Source: Blastomyces gilchristii SLH14081
Taxonomy: Eukaryota > Ascomycota > Eurotiomycetes > Onygenales > Ajellomycetaceae
Assembly: GCF_000003855.2 (NCBI RefSeq)
Contig: NW_003101654.1
Span: forward strand, 111,318 to 150,834
DNA: 39,517 bases
Direction: 5' to 3'
The translations under genes and the position numbers were made by a program. The notes below the pieces were generated by a model. The model saw only the letters and a program-made list of their open reading frames with translations, did no database searches and was not told the DNA's origin. Positions 30,300-39,517 of the stretch are shown piece by piece (position 1 is the first letter of the stretch; each line of letters starts with the position of its first letter).

Positions 30300-33200
30300 A
30301 GAGCTGCAGTCTTGAATAATGTGAAACTCAGAGTTCAGATCAGACAATTATAGCTAACTTATTTTACAAGATATTATCAGCTGTGGCTGTGAGATCTCTC
30401 ATCAAGAATATCTTCAATCTCTCATTCAAGTTCATTATCCTTTCCTATGATTCCTGGCAGCTGTCAGTTGAAAATCAGTTAAGAAGAGAACAGATCAGTG
30501 ACAGTACAGTAGAGCAAGCTTATGTAAAAGATATTATGAATCTCTGATAATGTGTCAAGACAGTAGTTATGACTATCTAGAACATCTATCACTTTATACT
30601 TAATATAGTGATAATTCAGTATACAAGATGAATATGTGATTCATATATTCTTGAGATTCAATCACATCAAGTCTTCTATCTTATATTGCTCAGCAGAATC
30701 TCAGTGAACATTGATTTAATTCTCTTAATCTTGTTTTACAGTTGTCATGAAGACCTCTTCTCAGTTACAAATATCTCAGAGCTTTGTTACTATATTATCA
30801 GTGATCTGAATTACACTGTGAGAGTTTGATATGAAATGTGTGATTTCTAGAAGATTCAATACTTTCATGTGATAACTGTGTGTAAGAAAGAACAGGCTTA
30901 TATCTGTTAAGACAGCATCTCAGCTATTGATAGTGATCTCTGTATGTAGAAGAAGATCATGTTAATTGTCTTATAAGTGATTACAGAACTTATAAAGATA
31001 ATTCTTTATGATCTGAATTATCTATTCTGACATATCATCAGTCTCAGAGTGATAGACAGTTGACAAACAGTACATAATCTTGAGAACTTGACAGATTCTT
31101 ATTCAGAGAGTGCTCATAAATTGACAGTCTTCATCTGATACTATAGATTTCAGTAATTCATGCATCTGATAGAATAGGTTCTGTAGAAAAGCTTTAGTAA
31201 CTTGTTCAGTATTCATTTATTACAAGATTTTAATATTACATCTTTGCTCAATCAGTTCATAATAACCAGAATGTTCTTACAACTCTTGCTCTCAGAGAGA
31301 TCAATAGTGAAGTCAATTGCTATATCTAATCAGATTCTATCAGAGATATTAAGTGATTTCAGTAGGCCTTTTCTACAGTTCTTTAATAAGATAATAGAAC
31401 AACAATAGTTGCAGTTTCAAATGAAATGTCTGATACTATTTAATATCTCAGATCAGTAGAACTCTTAAGAGATTATTTAGTATAATTATCTACAACCTGA
31501 ATAATCAGTTATATATAAATCATGCATCTCTTGCATTATCTGAGTGTGTAAGAGTTCAGAGTGAGAGACTTAATATTGTTCATGAAATCACAGAGTGTTA
31601 TTATCATTGATTGAGTATTCTGAGATATCAGTTCTTATACATAGCTCTGAGATAAATCAGAGTGCTTCTTCATATACTGCTTCAGTGAGTGCTTGAAGAA
31701 GTTCATCAGTTTGAGCTGTTTACATGCTATAATTCATTCATTGTAGATTTGAAAGAAGTTGAGATATCAGTGACAGTTCAGAGAGAGAGTGTTCTAATTG
31801 AAGAAGTATGTATAGTGTCATGAGTTGTTCTATCTTGATCAACTAATATCTTCAGATCTAGAAGCTGATGTTCTCACTTCATTCAACAGATGTCTGTTAC
31901 ATTGAAAGGCATATCTTGCTCTTATTATAAGAGAACATCTGTCATCAAGTTCTGACTATCAGAATGATAGTGTATTATAAAATGAAAGCAGCTTAAGAAC
32001 TCAGATCATTGTATGTATCATTCAGTGAGTTTAAAGATAGTTATAAAGTGCTTAAGATTCTTATAATCTGTGATTATCTCAAATTCAGAGATACTTCAGA
32101 GTTCAGAGTCTTATTCTTCTAGACAGTGTATAATTGTAAGAAGTTTCTTGTCATAGATCTCTTAGTTGTATTCAGTGAGACTCAGTTTCTTAGATATGAA
32201 GATGTATAATTGTAAGACATCTTGATTATTATATTACAATATAGCTCTCTCTGTAATATAGTCAGAGAAGTCAGCTTTAATAACTGTTTTATAGTCAGGG
32301 TTAAATATCATTAGCAGGGAAGTGTTAATGAACATCTTCTTTATCTATATAAATGCAGCTTCAGTGTTCACTGATTACTGAAATACTGAGTTCTTTCTAA
32401 TGAGTTCTGTGAGTGATCTCACAATATCTGAGAAGTTTCATATAAATTGCTGATAGAAGTTAGCAAATCTGATAAAGCTTTGTATATCTTTCACAGTATA
32501 TGAAGCTTTTCATTCAAGAATGACAGAGACTTTCTCAGAATTCATTCAAATTCTCTTATCAGATTCTGTGATAAAATCTAGATATTTAATACTCTTGACT
32601 TCAAAGTCATACTTTTTAATATCTATTGATAGTTCTGTTTCTTATAATTATTGTAATACTCTTTGCATGTATTTCTGATATTCTGTTCTGAACTCATCAG
32701 TGAAGATGAGAATGTCATTGAGATATACAGATATAAATTCATCAAGGAAATTCTGAAGTGCTCAGTTAATATACTGCTGAAATGTACTGAAGATATTGAT
32801 CAGTTCAAAGAGTGTAACTATTCATTCAAAGAGATTATAATATATTCAGAATACTGTAAGCTATTCATCTTCTTCAGTAATATGAATTTTATAAAACATG
32901 ATGATGATATCTAGTTTTGTAAATCATTGAGCTTGTTCAATGTGAGCTAGAGTTTCATTGATAAGAGATAAAGAATAGCAGTTCTTCTTGATTAATCTGT
33001 TCAATTCTTAATAGTTCACACAGAATCAGAGTTCTTCATCTGATTTCTTTGCAAAGAGAATAGAAGCTGCAGTGAAAGAGTAACTAATACATATGAATCT
33101 CTTATTTATCAGATCATTGAGTGTCTTCTGAAGAAGAAGAAGTTCATCTCAAGACATATTATAAAGAAGGCTTCATAATAGCTTAAAGTTCTTATTATTC

Positions 33201-33990
33201 TTCTTTTCTAACTTAATACTGTGATCTACTTCTAGGTCTCATAAGAAGAGTATATTTATAATATTATCTTATCAGAAGACATCTAGATATTTGTGATCTT
33301 ATTGAGAGACTTTTGTATGAGAATCTGTTATTATAGTATGAAATAACTTCTCTAGAGCTTTGTTGATATTGATCAGGCTGATAGAATAGATTGTTATATA
33401 ATTCTGCTATCAGCAATCTTTTCAGTAACTTTCTTTGCAGAGTATTTTATAGATGTTGACAGAGATCTGTGTCAGATTTATAGTCTTATGAATATTATCT
33501 TCATAAACTCTATCATTGTTAGAGAATATTAAGCTTCTGTTTCAAGTGTTTAATAAGATGCCTTGTTCAGATAGCTAGACAAGTTCTAATATAAGATTAT
33601 AATTAAGATTATCATCTTTATATATATAGATATCTTCACATTGATATTCTTTGATATCTATGTTCAACTTCATTATGTAACAAGTACAAACATCTTTTAA
33701 GTTATCAAATTCTGTGAGAAGTCAGAGTTTTGATAATAGAATACACTGAAGATTGTAATATCTTATAACTGAAGATTTAATCATTGTATAATAACATAGA
33801 CTGCTGTCTATCATGACTTTCATATTATATATATTATTGATCACAGTAGATACAAGAATCACATTCATTGTCATTTTCTCTTCAAATCATTGTTATCTGA
33901 TCTCTTCAAGCTTCTGTTTGTAAATTTGAACAGAAGCTAATCTTTTCCCTGTTTTATCAGAGCATTTTTATAGTTATCTTCTGAATCTTT
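30300..33990 (-). pseudogene. Gypsy G1 pol: reverse transcriptase, RNase H, integrase (broken)
   Basis: Minus-strand reading. The reverse transcriptase active site is YLNDILIFTDE at 32725-32693 (YLDD with Asp to Asn). The integrase core is near 31370-31265: GLLKSLNISDRI, a TGA where Trp is expected, LDIAIDFTIDLSES and KNILVI, the usual block before the VDRLTK region. RNase H should lie between, about 32050-32300. I did not find a convincing chromodomain. The plus-strand frames at 31202 and 32663 are antisense shadows. Confidence 0.85.
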
Positions 33991-35354
33991 CTTCAATGCA
34001 ATGTGATTGGCATGAACAGACATTGATTCATTCTTTAAGTGAGAAGGCATGTAGGCTGATCAGCAGTTAAAAGCAATGTGTTCTGATCAGTTACAGTCAA
34101 TACACACTTCTCATTAATGTTGATTGATGACTTCTTCAGAAGTGATCTCAGAAACTCAGAAGTCTATTCAGACAGCAGAGACTCTTACTTATATATAGAT
34201 ATTCAAGTCTACTCAGTTCATGACATCTGTGTCATTATTGTTATTCTTTAGTGCAGATGTTTAAGTGACTGAGTTATTTCTCAGTGCAGATGTATAAATG
34301 TAATGTCTTCTACTACTGTTCTATATACTCTTGAGCTTGATAAGATAATCATTCAATGTCTGAAGTTATACACAGAAACCTTCATAAGTCTGGTCTTCAC
34401 CTACACTTATAAGATTCTGTAAGAGATTAAAAGTTAATGTCTTCTTAAGTATACTAATCTTTCTTCAATTCTCTCAAGATTGATCACCTGCTTCTAGAAT
34501 CTTGATATCAAAGTCAGGATTGAATGTTGTGAGAGAAGTGTTTCTCTGTTAAACACTCTATAATTAATTTAATACTTTCTGTTGCATGACAGTGTCTTGA
34601 AACAGAACATCAAGATATTTGATGATATTATCAGATATTCACAACACTGATTCACATGCTTTTATTCATAAATAAAACTTCTGTTTCACATAATTCTTCA
34701 ATCATTCATTGATATACTAATCTTGATTAATTAGTGAACTGATGATATCTTCATCTACACTCAGTTTTGCAAGTATTTTCATTCTTCATAATAAGTAGAG
34801 AGTGAGATTAAAAGTATTAAAATATATAAGAGTATCTAAGTATTGTTTCAGTGCTTTTGTATTCAATTCTGTAGATATTGAAATTACATGAGTTTTTTAT
34901 TGAGATAATTATTGAATCTCTTTATATTGATGTTGTTGAGTTGCATGCATATCAGTTATTTGTTATTATTATAGTTTCAACATTACTTAGAGTCACTGTG
35001 ACACTGTGTCTATACTTGTGTTTGAGAGTTCTCTCATGTTATTATTAGACATGATTATATTGATTATCAGATGTGTGATATCTGTGAAATTGAAAGAAGT
35101 GTAATTATATGAATATCTTATACATCTGTAATGTCAGAACTCTCAGATCTTTTACTGACATTCTCTTTGTAAGATCTTACTCTCTTTATAAGATCTTGTT
35201 ACAGAGTTAGAGTGACTGATGAGTAAGCTTCTATCTGAGAACTCAGTGTTCACTTAACTGTTTAACTGTTTCTCTATTTCTTATGCATTGTTATATATTC
35301 AGATATCTCAGTGAGTAATTGTTTCTAATAAGAAGATGATGAACTTTTTTCAAG
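33991..35354 (-). pseudogene. Gypsy G1 gag and leader (broken)
   Basis: Minus frames around 34300-34750 give Gag-like text: DVLFQDTVMQQKVLN, FNPDFDIKILEAGDQS, LKKTLTFNLL and GEDQTYEGF, with stops where Trp or Gln would be. This matches the layout of fungal Gypsy Gag. The sequence directly inside the LTR (CTTGAAAAAAGTTCATC on the minus strand) should contain the primer-binding site, but I cannot assign a tRNA. Confidence 0.7.
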
Positions 35355-35647
35355 TGTAAGAGACCTACACTGAATAGATCAGTATGATATTTATAGGTCT
35401 TATATAACAGAGTGAAAAATGTTAAAGAAGAAAAAGAAAGAGAAAGTGCAAGAATCAGTGATTAAAGTGAATATTTATACATGTACACAGTGCGTACGCG
35501 GTGAAGCTTCAGAGTAGAAGAATAGGAATTCTGTGGGTTTTTCAGCCGAGGATCGGCGATCGAGAATGACCGAGAATCAGAGCTTTTAGCGGAATCTATG
35601 AAGTGTAAAGGAATAGTCTATATAATGATCGAGCGCAGCCCGCCACA
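35355..35647 (-). repeat. Gypsy G1 5' LTR
   Basis: 293 bp. It keeps a cluster of CpGs near 35490-35560 and 35630-35645 (GTGCGTACGCGG, GATCGGCGATCGAG, GAGCGCAGCCCGCC) that the 3' LTR has lost. Confidence 0.9.
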
Positions 35648-35652
35648 GCATT

Positions 35653-37073
35653 CTTATCTTTATTCTTGTTTCTATTGGTGTTGAAATTTGAATTTGAAGA
35701 ATGTTTCTCAGAGTATTTCTTTCAACAGTCAGTTTGAATATGATCAATCTTTTAACAATGATAGTATGTCTTCGTGTCATTGTCTCTACATTCAGATTTG
35801 AATTCAACATTCTTATTCTTGTCTTTCTCTTTGTTCTTGTCTTTCTTATTCTTGTCTTGTGCATTGCTGATAGAGTTTCTAGACATATCAGTACTTGTCT
35901 TATTGACAGTAGAGAGCTGCAAAAGAACATCACAGCACAGGTGTATAAAATCATTCTCTAAGAGTTAGGTAGTATTCTTGTCAATTTAATTCATTCAATT
36001 TCTTATGAATAAGACTCAACCTCTGTTGACTTCTGTAAGCAGTCTATTGAAAAACATGACCTCTGAGATCTCATATTCTAGACATATATAGTCACTTCTT
36101 ATGACAATTAATTATTCAATGAAAGCTCTGTCAGATTCTTTACTTTTAAAGATTATTTCAATAAGCTCTTTAACTAAATAAGTTCTGTATACAGCAGATC
36201 TCTCAGAAAAGTTATTCTCTATAATAGTTTATAGAGTATATGCCGATAATTTGAACTTCTTAAGTATAGTGAAATACGTCTTGATCTGCAGAATAATTGC
36301 AGATCATATATAATTATATAATCAAAGATTATATTCTTTTCAGAAATATTATATATTCATAGTAACATTCTCATTAAGATTATTATCTTTAAGAATATTA
36401 TCAGTTTCAGACTATTCTACAGTTAAAAGAATTTTCTCTCTTTATATTAAGTAGTTAATGAATTCAGTGAGAACTATTAATCTTTTAATAAGTCTTACTT
36501 AGCTTCTGAATTGTTTGAGAACTTTTATTATAATGAATATCTTTTCTTTTCATTGAAGATATTCTATCAGATTCGCTCTTATCTTATTATCTGTAAGAGT
36601 GTCATCTCTACTAGTCTTCATTCACTCAATCTCATGCTGAAGTCTTGCAATTTCAAGTCTTATATAAGTCTTCTCACTTGTAAAGCTATATTATTTCAGT
36701 CACTTAAGCTCTCTGCATTGTCTGACATCTCACTGATATCTTCAATTAGATCTTCATATTCATTGTTAAACTGATCAGACTATTCTTTTATAATTATGTC
36801 ATTTATCTCATAGACCTCTAAGACAGTCACTTTTCAGTTCATTACAGGCATTGATAAGCTCACACTCAATTCTTCTTATACTTCAGACATTTGCGAATTT
36901 CTTCTTCTATATATTAATATATAATTCTTCATTAAGTTAAATATTTTCTCAGATCTTAGATTAATCATGAGTTCAATCAATTATAAAAAACATCTAGACC
37001 CATGTAATAATATATGAAGATATAGTTAACATGTTATTACAGTTATTTATTACTTATAAAGAGCTTTATAACT
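35653..37073 (-). pseudogene. Copia gag (broken)
   Basis: A CX2CX4HX4C zinc knuckle is at 35766-35725 on the minus strand: Y-YH-C-x4-H-IQTD-C, with the first Cys changed to Tyr and a stop in the second spacer. Upstream, near 36660-36541, the frame reads RLEIARLQHEIE, a stop, MKTSRDD and so on, consistent with Gag. Gypsy G1 inserted just downstream of the knuckle. The plus-strand frames at 35701, 35774 and 36511 are shadows. Confidence 0.7.
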
Positions 37074-37185
37074 TCTTGAAGAATAATATTATTATGTTAT
37101 ATATATGTAATCTATCTACACAAGTTACACTAAATAAATAGGCTAAGATGACACGTGACTAGAGTAGATGTAATAATCATCAATA
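37074..37185 (-). repeat. Copia 5' LTR
   Basis: 112 bp, pairing with 26104-26215. On the minus strand the next internal bases are GTTATAAAGCTC, which resembles a mutated binding site for the initiator-Met tRNA anticodon half used by some Copia elements; this is tentative. Confidence 0.82.
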
Positions 37186-37440
37186 CTAAATACATTCTTA
37201 TGTAAGTTTATTTTTCACTTTCTTATAAAAACTACACTTCTCTGATATACTATAATTAGAGATATTAAACTGTCTGATAATTTCATATTTTATAATTATA
37301 AGTTTCTTAATTATTTCTTCTTGTAATTGTCTCTAATAATAATGATAAATATCTTAGCTTGAGTTGAACTTTCACTTCATTCTCATCTCTATTAATGAAA
37401 TTATCAGAATATTATATATTATCAGTGCAACAGTTATATA

Positions 37441-37812
37441 TATACTCAGACAACAAACCGCTCCACCACGAACTCACTCGATTTTTCGAATAAGAACCCG
37501 GCGATAGATCCATTGAAAAGACCTCGATCATATGAGCATTTTGACCCCATCGCCGACCGCATACCCCGTGTGGTGGTGAAGTTATCCAGTCAAATGTGAA
37601 CCAGACGTCGTTTGAAACTCCTGTGTGGGATTATCCCTCATTCTCCCCTATCACATCACAACCCCGGGCCAAATTGCCATACAAATTGTAAGGTGAAGAG
37701 ACCTAGTCATATGCATCAATCTTCTCGATTTTGAAAGATCCCTGATCTGTAGTTGTGAAGATATCTGAGGAGTGACCTCTGTGAAAACCCTGTTCATCTT
37801 TGATGTTTCAAA
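37441..37812. other. CpG-containing, little-mutated fragment of unknown origin
   Basis: Starts exactly where element E copy B breaks off. It contains many CpGs (CCGCTCC, CCACGAAC, CGATTTTTCG, CCCGGCGATAG, ATCGCCGACCGC). One plus frame is open for about 53 codons (37444-37602), including LDFSNKNPAIDPLKRP and DPIADRIPRVVVKL. I do not recognise it. It could be a captured host exon or the inner part of a younger element. A perfect 8-bp hairpin, TGATGTTT/AAACATCA, closes it at 37801-37818. Confidence 0.4.
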
Positions 37813-37891
37813 ACATCAATGCCAAGTCTCACCCTTGTACCGCCCTTCCTAATCTAGCCCATCCTCAGCAGAAAAATACAAAAAGATACCT
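37813..37891. repeat. 79-bp direct repeat, unit 1
   Basis: Runs from ACATCAATGCCAAGTCTCAC to AAAAAGATACCT. Paired without indels with 37968-38046; 76 bp of other sequence separates them. This unit keeps CCTTGTACCGCCC where unit 2 has CCTTATATCACCC. Confidence 0.85.
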
Positions 37892-37967
37892 TGATGATAA
37901 TATCAAGTATATAATCAATGATCACTTCTGAAGTGCAATCTCTGCAGTCTGTCTTCAGTGTATCTAG

Positions 37968-38046
37968 ACATCAATGCCAAGTCTCACCCTTATATCACCC
38001 CTCTCAATCTGGCTCATCTCTGACAGAAAAGTACAAAAAGATACCT
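37968..38046. repeat. 79-bp direct repeat, unit 2
   Basis: Second copy of 37813-37891. Differences are mostly C-to-T or G-to-A, consistent with more mutation in this copy. Confidence 0.85.
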
Positions 38047-38979
38047 CAGCAACTGTACTTGATACATATTCAGCAGACATGACAACTATAAAATCAGTAT
38101 ACTTCAAGATCTGACTGAGCCTTTGATCTCTACACAGTGAGATATATTAAATCTAGTTTTAATATCTCAATATTCAATAGATTCTGCAAGAGATTAAGAA
38201 CAGCAATACTAGATTTCTATTGAATTTGAGAATTAACTCTATATTGATATAATTATTGATAAAGTCTTCTATTTTAAGATATAAATAACCAGTTCCTCTA
38301 CATTCTGCTGACAATATTTATATTATTATATAGAAACAGACTTATATTCTCTATAATATCAAGACTCTGAAGAGAAAAAGTCTTGATAGAGAATATACAG
38401 TAGTGTATATCTTAGCAGTTTCTATCTCATTCTTCTGCAGCAGTTAATGCAAAAAAAAAAGATCTTAGAAATAGTTTTTTACTTCTCTTCAAAAAGTAAG
38501 GTGTTTTTCTCTGAGTTTTATACAATATTCTTATAAAGAATAAAAAACAGAGCTGTTTTCTGTTATAATTTTATATTCTTTTAAGTAAGAATTACTTTTT
38601 CAGTGACTGAAGAGCTTTCATTAATACTTAATTCTTTTTTACACTCTTTATTAACTGATTTGAGTTGCATACTTGTTTTGTGAGAAGAATTGAATGATTT
38701 AGAATAAAATTGAATAGTTTTAATCAATTTCTCTGTAAAAAATTGATTTATTTTTTGTCAGTTTTTCTCTCAAAAACTATTATATCATCTGATTCATTAT
38801 TAATTGATATTATACTCTTTCTCACTGTATCTCAAGAAAGAGATTATAAAGATTTTATTGATTTATCTCAAAAATCAATTTTAGTTTATTAGATTCTCTT
38901 CAAAAATCTAACCTAGTTACTGAACTAGTGTGAAAAAAATCAGGTGTTTTATACATAAAAGTCTTTTATTCTTCTTATA
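38047..38979. other. AT-rich DNA upstream of the second LINE
   Basis: No gene is recognised. The right part (from about 38640) is probably the LINE 5' UTR. A 60-codon plus frame at 38710-38892 has no family match and could be an upstream ORF or chance. Confidence 0.4.
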
Positions 38980-39092
38980 AAACAGTCTGACCAACTTTTC
39001 AATTGAAAACAAACTTAAAAATATCTCAATTGAAACAGTCTGATCAACTTTTCATTGAGTGAGAACAATGAGTTCAAAAATACACTCAGTTG
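38980..39092 (+). repeat. Tandem 53/60-bp repeats over LINE ORF1 start
   Basis: Unit 1 (38980-39032) and unit 2 (39033-39092) both run AAACAGTCTGA(C/T)CAACTTTTC, then a short variable part, AAAAATA and CTCA(A/G)TTG. The ORF1 start codon at 39068 lies within unit 2; unit 1 lacks it. Tandem promoter-like units at the 5' end occur in other LINEs. Confidence 0.7.
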
Positions 39093-39517
39093 ATATGGAA
39101 AAAGATGCTTTCTCAAATACTATTCCTGAGATTGAAATTCTGAAGAGAAGAAAGAAAGAAGAAATAGAGAAACAACAAGTTCTTGAAATACAGAAACTTG
39201 AAAAAGTAAGCAAGATTCTTGAAAAGCAGTGTCTGAGTGAGATGAATGAAGAAGTTCTGTTAATTCTTTATACTCAGGCTAGACAACTACAGAATATGAT
39301 CAAGTTCAAACTTGAAATCTCAAACACAGTTCAAAAAACATTGAAAATTCCTAGTATAATCACTGACTCTTCATCTTACTCTTCTTCTTTTTTTCCTACT
39401 TCTTCTTCTTCTTTGAATCAGAAGAAAATATATGCTCAAGCAGCTGAATCTGCTGTCTCTAAACCTGCTGTCTCAAAACCTGCTCAAAATCCTGAGAAAA
39501 CTGAGAAGAATACTGCT
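39068..39517 (+). CDS. Probable LINE ORF1 (Gag-like), 5' part, runs off window
   Basis: 150 codons without a stop from ATG 39068 to the window end. The N-terminal third is charged and coil-like (EIEILKRRKKEEIEKQQ, then EIQKLEKVSKILEKQ), followed by MNEEVLLILYTQARQLQNMI, a Ser-rich linker (SSSYSSSFFPTSSSSL) and a KIYAQAAESAVSKPA segment with a repeated AVSKPA. This layout resembles ORF1 of Tad-like fungal LINEs, whose zinc knuckles would lie further downstream. It may be the same family as the LINE at 14365-17744, which lacks ORF1. The open frame in such AT-rich DNA suggests a younger or protected copy. The assignment is by layout, not by a diagnostic motif. Confidence 0.6.
   Translation, partial: MSSKIHSVDMEKDAFSNTIPEIEILKRRKKEEIEKQQVLEIQKLEKVSKILEKQCLSEMNEEVLLILYTQARQLQNMIKFKLEISNTVQKTLKIPSIITDSSSYSSSFFPTSSSSLNQKKIYAQAAESAVSKPAVSKPAQNPEKTEKNTA

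Larger units (their letters stand above)
29964..35647 (-). mobile_element. Gypsy-type LTR retrotransposon (G1), full length, mutated
   Basis: Two LTRs of exactly 293 bp (29964-30256, 35355-35647) start TGT and end ACA, and a 5-bp duplication GCATT flanks them (29959-29963, 35648-35652). Total length is 5,684 bp. It inserted in Copia between the Gag zinc knuckle and the protease. The minus strand is coding: gag at the right, integrase at the left, and a polypurine-rich GATGAAGAGAGC directly before the 3' LTR (about 30258-30272). Stops throughout make it non-functional. Another copy's gag half is at 1-1746. Confidence 0.92.
26104..37185 (-). mobile_element. Copia-type LTR retrotransposon, mutated, split by a Gypsy element
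   Basis: Two 112-bp LTRs (26104-26215, 37074-37185) and the 5-bp duplication CTAAA at 26099-26103 and 37186-37190 define the element. Without the nested Gypsy it is about 5.4 kb. Order on the minus strand is gag (right), protease, integrase, reverse transcriptase, RNase H (left). A polypurine tract, AAGGAAAAG, lies directly before the 3' LTR on the minus strand (about 26216-26224). The uninterrupted target is present at 23252-23256, so both boundaries can be checked within the window. The LTR starts TGTTGA and ends AAGA rather than CA. Confidence 0.88.
25772..37440 (-). mobile_element. Element E, copy B: inverted, split by Copia, truncated
   Basis: 25772-26103 is the reverse complement of about 23257-23583, and 37186-37440 is the reverse complement of about 23000-23256. 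The two parts are separated by the Copia element at 26104-37185. TA precedes the terminal GACTGGCCGGCGG. The alignment stops abruptly near 37440, so the other end of this copy is missing. The break is at CTAAA, duplicated on both sides of Copia. Confidence 0.8.

Noticed and set aside
32663..32914. Plus-strand 83-codon frame
   Set aside because: Antisense of the Gypsy reverse transcriptase active-site region (YLNDILIF on the minus strand).

Overview
The window reads as a filamentous ascomycete genome (Pezizomycotina). It has short spliceosomal introns (71-79 bp; GTATGx/GTACGx donors, CTAAC-like branch sites), a compact island of three conserved eukaryotic genes, and large AT-rich blocks made of mutated, nested retrotransposons. 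The AT-rich blocks have almost no CpG and very few CC/GG, while TG and CA remain common; I find no CG at all in bases 1-1730. CpG-poor repeats of this kind are known from Onygenales such as Coccidioides, so a Eurotiomycetes/Onygenales source is plausible but not proven.

Layout. 1-2503: end of a minus-strand Gypsy-type LTR element (gag side plus 5' LTR), a tRNA-derived SINE with perfect 14-bp target duplication, and a terminal repeat facing left. 2504-7924: the gene island. It holds a translin-associated protein X gene (TRAX, +, 2 exons), a three-exon RPEL-repeat gene (-), and a PHAF1/UPF0183 gene (+, 2 exons). TRAX and RPEL converge; RPEL and PHAF1 diverge from a shared 544-bp promoter region. 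7925-17767: a terminal repeat facing right, an old plus-strand Gypsy relic carrying two SINEs, and a 5'-truncated Tad-like LINE with an (ATA)n tail. 17768-23583: a 5.8-kb unit flanked by TA with imperfect inverted ends ("element E"), perhaps a DNA transposon of unknown family. 23586-25771: very TA-rich mutated DNA with a fourth SINE. 25772-37440: an inverted partial second copy of element E, split by a minus-strand Copia element (26104-37185), itself split by a minus-strand Gypsy element (29964-35647) and by a 178-bp LINE 3' fragment. 37441-38979: a less mutated CpG-containing stretch, a pair of 79-bp repeats, and AT-rich DNA. 38980-39517: the 5' end of a second LINE whose ORF1 is still open at the window edge.

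The three island genes have no obvious shared pathway: TRAX is an RNA-processing nuclease subunit, RPEL proteins bind G-actin, and PHAF1 family members act in autophagy. The repeats record an order of insertion: the plus-strand Gypsy and E copies are older, Copia entered E copy B, and the Gypsy and LINE fragment entered Copia. The uninterrupted E copy at 23252-23256 shows the empty Copia target site. The features most worth following up are the SINE/LINE pair sharing a 3' tail, the unclassified element E, and the CpG/CpC-directed mutation pattern.
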